Positions 11,214 to 21,589 of a DNA stretch of 64,000 nt are shown piece by piece. The translations under genes and the position numbers were made by a program. The notes below the pieces were generated by a model. That model was not told the origin of the DNA, did no database searches, and saw nothing but the letters and a program-made list of their open reading frames with translations. This stretch comes from Conchocele bisecta (taxonomy: Eukaryota; Mollusca; Bivalvia; Lucinida; Thyasiridae): positions 41,905,331 to 41,969,330 of the forward strand of contig CM055265.1 in assembly GCA_029237695.1 (NCBI GenBank), written 5' to 3'. Positions within the stretch are counted from its first letter, which is position 1. Every line of letters begins with the position of its first letter.

Positions 11214-11480
11214 GTCTATAATAGAAGCCTGATGCATGCTCCACTGACTGAATGGCAAACAGTGCAGACCCTGATCAGATTGCACATTAGAAACAAAATT
11301 GCTACCACACTCCACCTCTCGTTAACATATCGGAGGCGAATGATTGCAGCTAATAGTGTGCGTGTGCACAGTGTGATCAGAATCTGCACTGTTCGCTATT
11401 CCATCAATTAAACGCCCGTGCTTCCAACAAGCGTTATAGATCGCTATCAGGCTACAGGAGCTATTCGATCAGGAGCTACA

Positions 11481-12130
11481 CTGTGACTGTGACTGGAGAA
11501 ATGGGACTTAAGTGATTTGTGACTACTGTCCGTTTCAAGAAACCTGCCCAAATTTTACGGCCATATAAACACTGCAAAAACAATAATGTTTTCTATAATA
11601 TTAAATTATAGCAAAATTTAAGAATGAGCCTACTTTTTATTTCGTGAAATTTTGTCCAATATTGATTTTATTACGAAAAATGAGTTCTCTATGGGAATTT
11701 AACATGGGGGAAAAAAGAGGTGGAGAACCTGGAGCAGGCGTCGAAAAACGAAATATTTGGGAAATTGATTATGAAATCTAGCTAGATAGCTTGGAAATGA
11801 TCTAACTAAGAAAAACAAAAGTTAAATTTTGAAAATCGGTCCACTATTTCTGAAATTAAAAAAAATTCCCATGTTAAATTCCCATAGACATCTTCACTCT
11901 GTGAAGATGTCTATGGGGATTTAACATGGGAAAATGGTAATTTCATAATAAAATAAACATTGGACCAAATTTCACGAAATAAAAAGAAGGCTCATTCTTA
12001 AATTTTTTAATATCATCAAAAAAAATATTGTTTTTGCATTGTTTATATGGCCGTAAAATTTGGGCAGGTTTCGTGAAACAGACAGTAGTCACAAATCACT
12101 TAAGTCCCATTTCTCCAGTCACAGTCACAT
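11481..12130. mobile_element. 650-bp foldback element with SADPDQT-repeat ends
   Basis: The whole segment is an inverted repeat. The outer arms ACTGGAGAAATGGGACTTAA pair with TTAAGTCCCATTTCTCCAGT, the middle arms AAACCTGCCCAAATTTTACG with CGTAAAATTTGGGCAGGTTT, and inner arms around GGGAATTTAACATGGG also pair. The loop side includes ATAGACATCTTCAC/GTGAAGATGTCTAT. A related inner hairpin without these ends sits at 24000-24330. Partial SADPDQT-type sequence also precedes it at 11225-11480. Confidence 0.7.
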
Positions 12131-12243
12131 ATAGTGCACAATGCGTGCATGTTTACATCGCATTAGGGCACATTCATTTAATTGAAGGACGATTAAGAGA
12201 GGATGTAACGATATCGGGTGTCGTACAGTGTGTTTAATAGCTA

Positions 12244-12812
12244 TGTGGCTGTGACTTCAGAAATGAGACTGATGGGAAGTGTGACCAGTGTAGCTCCTAA
12301 TCAAATAGCACGCTCCTATAGCATAATAACGATATCATGTATCGCTTGCTAGCATCATGACAATTGCTTCATTCATTGATGGAGTGGCGAACAGTGCAGA
12401 TCCTGATCAGACTGTGCGGATGCACAGGCTAATCTGGATCTACACTGGTCGCAAAACCAATAAGCCCGATTTATCCAGTCACAGCTACAGGTTCTTGAAG
12501 AACGGTTCATATTTCGGTGTTTTATGGGCTATTTCGGAAAATATGGTGGTTTGAGTGGCGAACAGTGCAGATCCTGATCAGACTGTGCGAATGCACAGGC
12601 TCATCTGGATCTACACTGGTCGCAAAACCAATAAGCCCGATTTATCCAGTCACAGCTACAGGTTCTTGAAGAACGGTTCATATTTCGGTGTTTTATCGGC
12701 TATTTCGGAAAATATGGTGGTTTGGGTGCATTGTTACCAACATGCACAGGCTTATCTGAATCTACACTGGTCACAAAACCCACAAACCCAATTTATCCAG
12801 TCACAGCCACAT
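12244..12812. mobile_element. SADPDQT-type repeat with 171-bp tandem duplication
   Basis: It starts GTGGCTGTGACTTCAGAAATG and ends TATCCAGTCACAGCCACAT. Within it, 12382-12552 and 12553-12723 are two nearly identical 171-bp direct copies (each from GAGTGGCGAACAGTGC to AATATGGTGGTTT). The long chance frames (MANSADPDQTVRMHRL...) repeat accordingly. Not a gene. Confidence 0.72.
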
Positions 12813-13078
12813 ATTACGTATTGTGCATGTATTGGATACATCGCGATGCACATCACAATATTCTCAGAGACAAAGGGGCACCTGTGAGTGGCCCCAGAGT
12901 ACTTACCAGGGGTCAAACTGTGAGACGATTACGAGTGTAGTCGGTTTGTGTTTCCAAAACTAAATGGATACACCGTATACTATGCGAATTAACATAAACA
13001 AATTACTTTGAAGTAAGTGAATGGGAATATAATACGTTTACAACGAAAACGTGGATGGACTAGTGTGTAAGTACTTTT

Positions 13079-13448
13079 CGGAGCCCCGCAGGGGACATGG
13101 ATTTTATTTTTTTATTAATTCGTTCCCACGAAATAACAATTCGTTCCCTCAATTTAACAATTCGTTCCCACGAATTAAATATTCGTTCCCTCAATTCAAC
13201 AATTCGTTCCCACGGGAACGAATTGTTAATTCTTGGGAACGAATTGTTATTTCGTGGGAACGAATTGTTAATTCGAGAGAACGAATTGTTATTTCGAGGG
13301 AACGAATTAATAAAAAAATAAAATCCATGTCCCCTGCGGGGCTCCGAAAGGTTTTACTCACTTACGAATTGTTAAATTGAGGGAACTAATTGTTATTTCG
13401 TGGGAACGATTTAATAAAAAAAAATCCATGTCCCCTGCGGGGCTCCGT
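13079..13448. repeat. Palindromic element with AATTCGTTCCC tandem core
   Basis: CGGAGCCCCGCAGGGGACATGG at the left matches its complement at two right-hand places (about 13326 and 13425), so the right terminus is present twice. In between, AATTCGTTCCC repeats in one direction and then in the complementary direction (GGGAACGAATT). The chance translations (SFPRNNNSFP...) are artefacts of this. Confidence 0.7.
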
Positions 13449-13486
13449 ATGAGTAAGAGCATTTGACTCCAATTCGTACAAACTTC

Positions 13487-13729
13487 GGGCCAGTTTCACT
13501 AAACTTCGTACGACTAAAATGTTCGTAAGTGCAAAATTATGATAGTCTGTAAATTTCACATGAACAACGTTTTCTTGTAAATAATTATTGGATTTACATT
13601 TATTGTGCATAGGCTGCATATGCAGCCTATGCTCAATAAATGTAAATCCATGAGTTGAAATTTACAGACTGTCCTAAATTGGCACTTACTAACATTTTAG
13701 TCGTGCGCAGTTTAGTGGCACGGCCCCCT
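13487..13729. mobile_element. Foldback MITE, family C, copy 1
   Basis: Terminal repeats GGGCCAGTTTCACTAAACTT and the complement of AGTTTAGTGGCACGGCCC. The arms contain CGACTAAAATGTTCGTAAGTG, and the central stem is GCATAGGCTGCATATGCAGCC flanked by ATTTACATTTATTG and its complement. Six copies in the window (20271, 20888, 21590, 25626 and 25840 are the others) define a non-coding element of about 210-240 bp. Confidence 0.8.
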
Positions 13730-14663
13730 GTATGTCGTTGTATATGCTCGCAAATGCATTAAACCATTCATCATACAGTAGTTTATTTGTATGTGTCAGG
13801 CGGAATTAATATTGTGTATGGCGAATTATTATCCCCATTAAACAATTAACCATCTTATGCGCATGCGCAGATGGACCACACTCACTGGTGTTGCACTCTG
13901 CGCCAGCGTAACATGTTTCACGTCAAATAGGCGCCGGATTCCTGAAAAATCCACCGTCAGCCACATGCGGAATATTCTGCATAAACACATGTTCGTCTAG
14001 GAACCGGCGCAAAAACATTGCACCGGTTTCTAGACGGAACATGTATTTAGGCGATATCTCTAAGCAGATTCGTCATTTCGTCACGAAACCGGTACATTTT
14101 TCGACGTTGAAACATTTGCAGTGCAGCACCAGTTACATTGGTTGCTAGAGTTCACGTTATCCCACGCACGTTATCCCACGTTATCTCATGCGCCGTCTTA
14201 CAGAAACAGCAAACCATTTAAATGATGGACAACTTCACTTTTGTACCAAATGTCTTCATCTTGTATCAAATTCCCGGACTAAATTCATTCTACTAACCCG
14301 GGTCACAGAGAGCAGTATAACTTTATAATGAAACTAGCATTTTACTCAATGATAAACGAAGATGTATACGAATTTACACGGGCATAAACCAGCGGGGGAC
14401 TAATTTGATTGGCGGACTACAATGCGAGAGAGAACTAGATACATGCTATTTACAACTACATGTCTCTGTGCGCATAATTTTAGAATCTGTTTCGGAGTAA
14501 TGAAAATGTCAACATTATGGTGGGAATATTTTATGTGGTTAACACAATGGAATCTCTTTAAACTGGACCCCCTGGGAGGTTGGTGTCAGGTTTACAGATG
14601 TTCCACTGTAATTCAATCACTTAACCCAATAACAACTAGATGTGTCAGTAAGCGGGGGCTTAC

Positions 14664-14692
14664 GGAATACCCCCCCCCCCCCCCCCCGCGTC
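14664..14692. repeat. Poly-C tract
   Basis: About 18 consecutive C residues after a GCGGGGGCTTACGGAATA stretch. It marks a common slippage and assembly trouble spot. The complement is a G-run able to form quadruplex-type structures. Confidence 0.8.
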
Positions 14693-14812
14693 AGCCCTGA
14701 CCTAGAATGAATTCCAGCTCGCATACTATCATTTTCAGATAAAAGACTATGTCAGCACATATGGAGAGTGCGATGGTGGTTCCAGTTGAAAAAAGCAAAC
14801 TAGACATTCTAA

Positions 14813-15400
14813 GTCCGTGACCTTGACGCCTGGCATAAATGGGGGTCGTAGGTTTGTTGCAGAATGATGTATGAGTGTCAGAGAAGGGCCGGGTAAAATA
14901 TCACTGCATTCCGCAAAGGGAAAGAGAAGTTATAAGGAAATTTACAATTGTTAAGTTTTCGTTTTTTTCTAAGTTTCTAAGTCCGTGACCTTGACCCCTG
15001 GCATAAATGGGTGTCGTAGGTTTGTTGCAGAATGATATATGAGTGTCAGAGAAGGGGCGAGTAAAATATGAAAGATTTCCGCAAAGGGAAAGAGAAGTTA
15101 AAAGGAAATTTACAATTGTTAAGTTTTTTTTTTCTTCTAAGTTTCTAAGTCCGTGACCTTGACCCCTGGCATACATGGGGGTCGTAGGCTTGTTGCAGAA
15201 TGATGTACGAGTGTCAGAGAAGGGGCGGGTATAATATGAAAGATTTCCGCAAAGGGAAAGAGAAGTTAAAAGGAAATTTACAATTGTTAAGTTTTGTGAC
15301 GGACGGAAACACGGAAACACGGAAACTCGGACGGACGGACAAGCTGACTCCAGTATACCCCCCCCCCCACAACTTCGTTGCGGGGGGGGGGTATAATAAA
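14813..15400. repeat. 168-bp tandem repeat ending in a C-run/G-run hairpin
   Basis: Three units start at about 14813, 14981 and 15149 with GTCCGTGACCTTGACxCCTGG and end AATTTACAATTGTTAAGTTTT. The last is followed by GGAAACACGG/GGACGGAC repeats and CTCCAGTATACCCCCC, CAACTTCGTTGCGGGGG, TATAAT. The same terminal hairpin closes a related element at 57395-57735. This layout (tandem units, GGACGG tail, terminal C/G hairpin) is a recognisable mollusc interspersed repeat. The frames on both strands here are by-products. Confidence 0.75.
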
Positions 15401-15678
15401 GCCAACATTTGCACTTACTGAAACACAAATTAGCATCGACTCGTGTTTCTATTTAGTGACTGTTCCAATGGGTATGTTCATGATTAAAAACCACAGTGAC
15501 ATGGTCGGGGGATTATACACCTGAATTACTGTGGAAACACTAGACACCAGACACCCTGGGATATCACCATGGTGTCCAGTTTTTAGATGTTCAACTGTAA
15601 TTAAGAACCAGCAACAATGAAATTCCCTCGGGTGTCGAGTTTGGAGAGGTTTCACTGTATCTATGTTCACAAGTTGGT

Positions 15679-15968
15679 CAGTAGCCGACTTCATCAACAT
15701 TGCTAATACATATACTTATCTAGTTAAGTATACGTTGAGGGAGTAATCATTTATTTTTCCCGAAATGCATTATTCATATAGAACTAACGACTGCATATAT
15801 TTTATTGTTTAAAAGTATGCATAATTATTATACTGAATTTATAACATTATCACAGCCAAAATGGCTGTGATAATGTAATACATTCAATTGTAATAAAAAT
15901 TAATAAATTGCTATAATTGTACTTATCACGATGAGTATGTTTAGCAATTTTAGTGAAATAGTCTACTG
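15679..15968. mobile_element. Foldback MITE, family A, copy 3
   Basis: CAGTAGCCGACTTCATC at the left and GTGAAATAGTCTACTG at the right, with the central stem ATTATCACAGCC/GGCTGTGATAAT intact. The right arm is shortened by a deletion of about 20 bp compared with the copy at 19714-20022. Confidence 0.72.
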
Positions 15969-16362
15969 CACTATCAGCATATTCACCGTCAATGCCTGGT
16001 GCCACAGGTTGCTCCGCAGCGTGCAATCAATAGTGCAAGAGCTCGTACGTGACGCCAGCGGGGCCAATTAGCCAAACTTGCACCGAGTTTTTATCTGCGT
16101 GTAAAATCATCTGGCCCCTAGGTATCGTTTAATTACTAGTTGGCACCACAATATGTCAGCCGTCGACGTAGAGACATCAATTTCCCGCCAAATCTGGCGG
16201 ATTACGCCGAATCTGATACCGCGGTGACTACCCAGGGAGTTGTCGATTGGACAAGATGATAATTATTTGCAAATCCTGATTATTTAGTTACGTCTAGCAC
16301 TGTGCCCGCGGTGCTGGAGGTCCTATGATTACACACCGGGGTAATAACTTCCCTCGTTTAAA

Positions 16363-16540
16363 TGAGACAAGCCATGTGATTTTGAATCTAAGAATATGTG
16401 AGATATATCATGAAATATATTTACAAAATTTACGATATTTTCCGTAAATGACGTATCCTTCGACGTCATTTACAGAAAATAACACAGTTTCTGTGAATAA
16501 GTTTCATGAAAAAATCGAACAAAATCGCATGGCTTGTCTC
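16363..16540. mobile_element. Foldback MITE, family B, short copy
   Basis: Ends TGAGACAAGCCATGTGATTT and AATCGCATGGCTTGTCTC, with an inner stem around GACGTATCCTTCGACGTC. It lacks the long AT-rich arms of the 10440 copy. Confidence 0.65.
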
Positions 16541-16634
16541 CAGTGTGGCATTGACCCGAGAAATGGGGCTTAATGGATTTGTGACCAGTCCGGCTCCTGA
16601 TCAAATAGCACACATCTGCAGCGTGGTAGCGATA

Positions 16635-17235
16635 CAGTGGAGTGGACCCTCTATAAACCGGGCACCAACAAAACATATGTGATCTTGTTTTTGATGCGTT
16701 CATTATAGGAATAAATGGCCTTTTTGTGGAATTTATCGGGGTATAAACTTGGAAAAGTCGTGGGAATACTGGACGAAGGCCGGAAGGCCTCGTCCAGTAT
16801 TCCCGCGACTTTTCCAAGTTTATGAAGGCCTTCGTCCAGTATTCCCGCGACTTTTCCAAGTTTATACCCCGATAAATTCCACAAAAAGGCCATTCATTCC
16901 TTATAATTCCAGCATTTGAAATAAATTCATCAAGAAAATGTGTTTATTTTCCGTTTTCTTAAGAATTATTTTAACTGCGCCTGACGGTTACGGAAAGTAG
17001 TTCGGCGTGGGAGTTTACTGGGATATAAATTTTGGACAGAGACTTGCTACGAGCCAATCAAATGTTAGGGAATTGTGTAAATAATTTTGTGCTGGAATTA
17101 TTGGTCATTTATCCCAGGTGATAATGTTTTTTCATGATCGCATAGCACACAGCTATGACTCGGAATGATCGAATGCCAGATTTACAGTGAATCCAGGGGA
17201 CCTCCCAGGGTGTCCGGTTTAGAAAGGTTCTACTG
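16635..17235. mobile_element. pogo/Tigger-like MITE split by a family E foldback element
   Basis: It begins CAGTGGAGTGGACCCTCTAT and ends AAGGTTCTACTG with TA on both outer sides (16633-16634 and 17236-17237), as expected for Tc1/mariner-pogo target sites. Between these ends sits the family E foldback (16708-17102). The flanking inner sequence (TGAT...TTCATTA | ATTGGTCATTTATCCCAGGTGATAATG) is contiguous in the uninterrupted relative at 27394-27609 (TTTATTGGTAATTTATCTCCGGTGATGATG). Confidence 0.6.
16708..17102. mobile_element. Foldback element, family E, copy 2
   Basis: Nearly identical to 8164-8514 and in the same direction. It carries an extra partial copy of the stem (about 16824-16863, TATGAAGGCCTTCGTCCAGT... 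to CCAAGTTTATA), giving a three-armed palindrome. The left flank CATTATA and right flank ATTATT might contain a short ATTAT target duplication; this is weak. Confidence 0.7.
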
Positions 17236-17354
17236 TACAGGGCTCCAGATAAGGAATTAGTAATTGAGAATTTTCACTCCATCATATCTGAAGCAATTGG
17301 GTATTTTAATATTTTAATTCATTAAAATAAAATCACACTACCGTTTACTCATCA

Positions 17355-17501
17355 ACAGACAGCAATTATTCCATAGTTTGCTTCGAAATGAAAACATGTC
17401 TTGGCATTTCATTAGAATTGTCTCCTTGGAGACAATTCTAATGAAATACCAAGATGTGTTTTCATTTCGAAGCAAACTATGCTATATTTGTGGTCTGTTT
17501 A
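17355..17501. repeat. Long hairpin, 147 bp
   Basis: Arms of about 72 bp pair around the centre GTCTCCTTGGAGAC. The arms include TTTGCTTCGAAATGAAAACA and its complement, and reach ACAGAC/GTCTGT at the ends with a few mismatches. No second copy is present in the window. Confidence 0.7.
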
Positions 17502-17639
17502 TTGTTTTATGTAGTATGATAAAGGTACCACAAAATTGTTATTGCTTTTTGATACTCGCTACTTCTGATTTCAATTGGGTTTTTTGGCAATTTTAATTGG
17601 GTATTTGGGTATTTACGCAAATACGCAGCTTATCTGAAG

Positions 17640-17805
17640 CTCTGACTGAACATACTTCTTGTTAGATGCATGACGGGTGTTCGCAATCACATCACATTCA
17701 TGCCTCCAACAAGCAATATTATAGATCGCATTTGAGTGTGCAATTTGATCAGGAGCTACACTGGTCACAAATCCTATAAACCCTACCTCTACAGTCACAG
17801 CCACA
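17640..17805. mobile_element. Partial SADPDQT-type repeat
   Basis: It contains CTCCAACAAGCAATA, GATCAGGAGCTACACTGGTC and the terminus CTACAGTCACAGCCACA. It is 5'-incomplete relative to the canonical copy at 62081-62314. Confidence 0.6.
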
Positions 17806-17904
17806 ATGAGGGATCGGAGCTAGTTATTTCCCTTTGCAAATATATTTGATAGAAATCCGGTCCTGTATTTCGGCGTTTGTTTCTTACTGAATATCACACA
17901 CATT

Positions 17905-18062
17905 GAGTTGTGTGGACAGAGTAGACCCAGATCAGACTGCACAGTTGTGCAGTCTGATCTGGGTCTACACTGATTGTGCAATAACATTGGTACGTGTGAA
18001 AATACCAATGCAGTTCCAGATCAGATTGCGCATAATTATATGTAGGATGATCTGGATCAACA
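17905..18062. repeat. SADPDQT-type hairpin
   Basis: AGTAGACCCAGATCAGACTGC pairs with GCAGTCTGATCTGGGTCTAC around ACAGTTGT, followed by a second half-copy (CAGTTCCAGATCAGATTGCG). Just a repeat; the 62-72 aa frames across it are artefacts. Confidence 0.65.
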
Positions 18063-18520
18063 CTAGTCGAACTCACTATAATTGCTTCTTTTAATAACAA
18101 ATCACGATACATTCGCCCTTTTTAAAGCAATAAGGCCATAAACTACACAATTTGGACCGAATTTCTATAAATAAACTCAACGGGAGATAACTAGCTACGA
18201 TCCCTCATTGAAATTAGGCATATGTCTGCGATGCACAACTGCCTTCGTTAATATTGCCCAGATTATCAACATTTCTGAACATCTATTGGCAATGCCAACA
18301 CGCAATCAAGCAACTTGATTGACTGAGACTGAGCTGTGCTCAGTCTCAGTTAATCGAGCTGCTTGATTTAAGTACAATTTTCAAGTATTTTGAAATAAAG
18401 AAATTAACAAATTTTGGCAAGATTAGTGCAGGCGTTATTGCATGATGGCCTACACCAAACATAATGTAGTGTATACTCTTTTGCGTAAAACATACTATTA
18501 CATGTATGTATACATTGCAG

Positions 18521-19330
18521 ACACCAGGATGTGACGTTTGCAGGAAGATTGCCAGATCCACCCAATGGGATGCTCCGGCTCTGATTCCCCGTCACGTGAC
18601 CACAACCTTCCTCGAAGGTGATTGGGTAAGCGATCGCTGTGAGGCCCGCCCGAATGGCCAGTACCTTACGCGGCATTTGACATTTTTTCCCGGCGGAAAA
18701 TCGTGGCACGGCCAGTATGAATTTTTCACGGACGCCGTTTGCAGGGATCCCAGTTTTACGCTGGACGTGAAAGGAAGCTACCATACAGGTCAAAGGTCAG
18801 ATATTATCCAATCAGCACGCGAGTTTGTATTCAGAACCGTGAGGTTAAAGATTACACCTGAGAATCTAAAAATGGTACAATACCTCAACCATTACACTGG
18901 CAATGAATGCGGGAAATCCAACATGTGGAAAATCGGCGTCAAACAAGACGTGACCTCGACAAACGGGTGCGTGACGTTAGGCATAACGTTACCTAACGTT
19001 GAGTATGAACTTCTGAAAACTGAGTATTTCGACAGTGCGGGTTATTTATACGTTGGCCAGCGGCCGAGTGACTATGTATCGATGTCTGAGAGGAAAAACA
19101 GACCAACGTCATTTCAGACACCGCTGGTAAAGTGCGGGGAAAGTCCGAGATACGTAAATGACGTCATGTCCGACCATTACGTCATGCCAGCGTTCTCAGC
19201 GACGGCGTTGGCGCAGATTTCGGAATCGAATTTGCCTACACAGGCGGGGAATACGGGTGTCCATTATACAATGACTTATTGTTTAGTTGTTTATTTTAGT
19301 GTAATGTCTTGTGTTATTTCTACGTTGTAA
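18521..19330 (+). CDS. APCDD1: APCDD1 terminal exon (second domain, membrane anchor)
   Basis: The acceptor TATACATTGCAG precedes 18521, and the exon opens in phase 0, matching the donor at 3378. The 269 residues start with TPGCDVCRKI, matching the C-x-x-C-R-x-I linker of APCDD1. The second domain follows: GDWVSDRCEARP, LTRHLTFFPGG, FTDAVCRDPSF, EFVFRTVRLKITPENL, GNECGKSNMWKIGVKQDVTS, NGCVTLGI, VEYELLKTE, GQRPSD and TSFQTPLVKC. All align in order with the vertebrate protein as I know it. The last 20 or so residues (TYCLVVYFSVMSCVIS) are hydrophobic and form the expected C-terminal membrane segment, placing the protein outside the cell. The stop is TAA at 19328-19330. I saw no AATAAA near the stop, so the 3' UTR end is undetermined. 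GC content is clearly higher than in the surrounding intron. Confidence 0.92.
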   Translation, partial: TPGCDVCRKIARSTQWDAPALIPRHVTTTFLEGDWVSDRCEARPNGQYLTRHLTFFPGGKSWHGQYEFFTDAVCRDPSFTLDVKGSYHTGQRSDIIQSAREFVFRTVRLKITPENLKMVQYLNHYTGNECGKSNMWKIGVKQDVTSTNGCVTLGITLPNVEYELLKTEYFDSAGYLYVGQRPSDYVSMSERKNRPTSFQTPLVKCGESPRYVNDVMSDHYVMPAFSATALAQISESNLPTQAGNTGVHYTMTYCLVVYFSVMSCVISTL

Positions 19331-19644
19331 TGACGAGTAATCACTACATGTATTATTATTTATCAGGTAACCTTCCCTGTATTTACCGAATACGTACTGA
19401 CAGATACCATATGTATCAGGCATTAGCTTGATACAAACATCTGGGTTACTGCGAAGGGAAAACTCACGTTCCATTGGTCGGATGATGTTACGTGACGTTA
19501 CCAATGACGTCGGTGTAATGACGCAACGTAAACAAGTCCGCGTTCTGTCCATATATAACGACGTCAGCTGTGGTCATTTTTAGCAAAAACTGTTACCTGA
19601 TAAATAGAATACCAGGCTTGTGTCTTTTGATATCAACTTTATCA

Positions 19645-19706
19645 GGCTCTGCTCGGAAACGGGTAGGAATTCCGTGGCAAGCCACGGAATTCCTACACGT
19701 TTCCTA
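19645..19706. repeat. Short perfect hairpin downstream of APCDD1
   Basis: GGAAACGGGTAGGAATTCCGTGG pairs with CCACGGAATTCCTACACGTTTCC around CAAG. It is about 300 bp past the APCDD1 stop and could lie in its 3' UTR, or be part of a foldback element. Confidence 0.55.
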
Positions 19707-19713
19707 GCCTTAC

Positions 19714-20022
19714 CTGTAGCCTATTTCATCAATATTGCAAAGTATACTTTAGTAGCAAAGTATACTTTGAGGGAGAAATTTTCAGTTTTATGATAAATTT
19801 ATTAATTTTTATTATACTGAATTTATTACATTATCACAGCCAATATGGCTGTGATAATGTAATAAATTCAGTATAATAATTCTGCATACTTTTAATCATG
19901 AAATATATGTATTTGTTAGTTCTATATGAAATAATGCATTTCAGGAAAAATAAATGATTTCTCCCTGAAAGTAGACTTTGCTAGTAAAGTATACTTTGCA
20001 ATTTTGATGAAATCGGCTACTG
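19714..20022. mobile_element. Foldback MITE, family A, copy 4 (best preserved)
   Basis: Ends CTGTAGCCTATTTCATCA and TGATGAAATCGGCTACTG, with AAAGTATACTTTG on both sides and a central ATTATCACAGCC/GGCTGTGATAAT stem. The arms match over about 150 bp each. Confidence 0.78.
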
Positions 20023-20270
20023 ATAAACTTGATATCAAAATATACTACCCTGGTATTCTCTATGTATGTTAAATCCACAGAGGGGAGTCTACATCTACCC
20101 GAATGCAGGTATGCATTTTGGATATATGAACAGCCAAAACTGGCCAATTTCGCCTCGACTCGGATATTAATTTTTATTATAACTTTCTTATTATTCTACA
20201 GGTTTTGTGAAATAAAATGCGGAACAATTGCGTAAACTCCGCGACTGTTTGTCGTTTCCTGATCTTTCAA

Positions 20271-20509
20271 GCCACACTAAACTGCGTACGACTAAAATGT
20301 TCGTAAGTGCAAAATTTAGATAAGTCTGTACATTTCACATTAGCAATGTTTTCTTGTAAACAATTATTGTATTTACATTTATTGAGCATAGGCTGCATAT
20401 GCAGCCTATGCTCAATAAATGTAAATCCATCAATGGAAATTTCCAGACGAACCTAAATTTGCACTTACGAACATTTTAGTCGTACGAAGTTCAGTGAAAC
20501 GGCCCCCTG
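20271..20509. mobile_element. Foldback MITE, family C, copy 2
   Basis: CACTAAACTGCGTACGACTAAAA at the left, AGTTCAGTGAAACGGCCCCC at the right, and a perfect GCATAGGCTGCATATGCAGCC centre. Its right end abuts the zinc-finger-like open frame on the minus strand. Confidence 0.78.
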
Positions 20510-20702
20510 TTCCACAGGCACTTCGAAACAGGTTTGAAGAAAAAGTTGTAAATTGGCGTGATAAAGTTGTCAAAACTGTTCCGAAGTGCTTGTGAACGTG
20601 ACTGATAAGATCAGGAAATGGCATGCTGTCACGCTTGCTACACAATTTTCCGCATTCCCTGCACTTCATTTCATCACAATCGGTGTCGGGGCAGGTATAC
20701 AC
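20510..20702 (-). CDS. Possible zinc-finger exon fragment
   Basis: A minus-strand open frame of about 64 codons reads YTCPDTDCDEMKCRECGKLC, then SKRDSMPFPDLISHVHKHFG. CRECGK...L..HVHKH fits a C2H2 finger (C-x2-C, then H-x3-H), preceded by another C-x4-C pair. The sequence is less AT-rich than its surroundings. Upstream on the same strand, at about 20785-20810, ATGGCGGCGCCCATGAGGTC followed by GGGTAAAT could be a first exon with a donor. The frame runs into a family C MITE at its 3' side, so if real the gene is truncated. It may equally be transposon-derived. Confidence 0.3.
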
Positions 20703-20887
20703 GGGGAATAAGACGGTAAATTAAGGCAGAACATTAAAAGGAAGAAACCGCAGTCGTATTGATGAAAAATAAGATTTACCCGAGACCTCATGGGCGCCGC
20801 CATTAATCCAGTGTAAACAATAGACCACGTGATCCCATACCCGTTATCTGCTGAACAGAAAAAATAATATTCTCACACCATTCGCAT

Positions 20888-21105
20888 GGGGGCCGTTTCA
20901 CTAAACTTCGTACGACTAAAATGTTCGTAAGTGCAAACTTATGATGGTCTGTAAAGTTCACATTAACACTGTTTCCGTGAAACAATTATTGGATTTACAT
21001 TTATTGTATTTATGTTGAATAAATGTAAATCCATCGTTTGCAAATTCCAGACGATCCTAATTTTGCACTTACGAACAGTTTAGTCGTAAGAAGCTTAGTG
21101 AAACT
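20888..21105. mobile_element. Foldback MITE, family C, copy 3
   Basis: GGGGGCCGTTTCACTAAACTT at the left and AAGCTTAGTGAAACTGG at the right. The central GGCTGCATATGCAGCC stem is lost and replaced by TTGTATTTATGTTGAA. The final GAAACTGG runs directly into the 36-bp tandem repeat. Confidence 0.72.
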
Positions 21106-21209
21106 GGTGCATTGTGCATCTATACATGTATTGGCGGAACTGGTGCATTGTGCATCTATACATGTATTGGCGGAACTGGTGCATTGTGCATCTATACATG
21201 TATTGGCGG
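21102..21209. repeat. 36-bp tandem repeat, three perfect units
   Basis: Units start at 21102, 21138 and 21174, each AACTGGTGCATTGTGCATC followed by TATACATGTATTGGCGG. The period is a multiple of three, which explains open frames on both strands. The identity between units suggests recent expansion. Confidence 0.85.
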
Positions 21210-21589
21210 ACTCGCCCTGGCAATTAGGCATACTCTAAAACAGACAGTGCCAGAGATTTAAATATAATAGTTATTTCGACTAGTGTTGATCCAGATCAAC
21301 TTACATATCTCCGCAATCTGATCCGGGACTGTATTATTTGCCACATTCATATGTTCACGCATTGTAATCAGTGTGCAGTCTGATCCGGGTATACTCTGTT
21401 CGCAAAACTCATTGTTCGTGAGAAATAAACGCTGAAATACTGCATAGGACCGGATCTCTATAAATAGATTTGCAAATGGAAATAACTAGCTACGATCCCT
21501 CATTAGATTGCAAGCAACAATCAACTTGAATTCGACATCCAAACAATATGTCGAGAGAGAGTATTATATGTCCATGGAGGGGGGGGGGG

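Larger units (their letters stand above)
3379..18520 (+). other. APCDD1: 15.1-kb APCDD1 intron full of mobile elements
   Basis: It begins GTATAT and ends TACATTGCAG. Both flanking exons meet in phase 0, and the family motif order runs unbroken across the junction. It contains a mobile-element pseudogene, several foldback elements and tandem repeats, annotated separately. The stretch 3547-4480 holds diverged repeats built on CAAAATGGCCGCCA and its complement, with no gene. The size and content are typical of repeat-rich mollusc introns. Confidence 0.85.

Noticed and set aside
12357..12940. Open frames of 65-110 codons containing NSADPDQTVRMHRL
   Set aside because: They fall exactly on a duplicated interspersed repeat and occur on both strands of other copies; no protein family.
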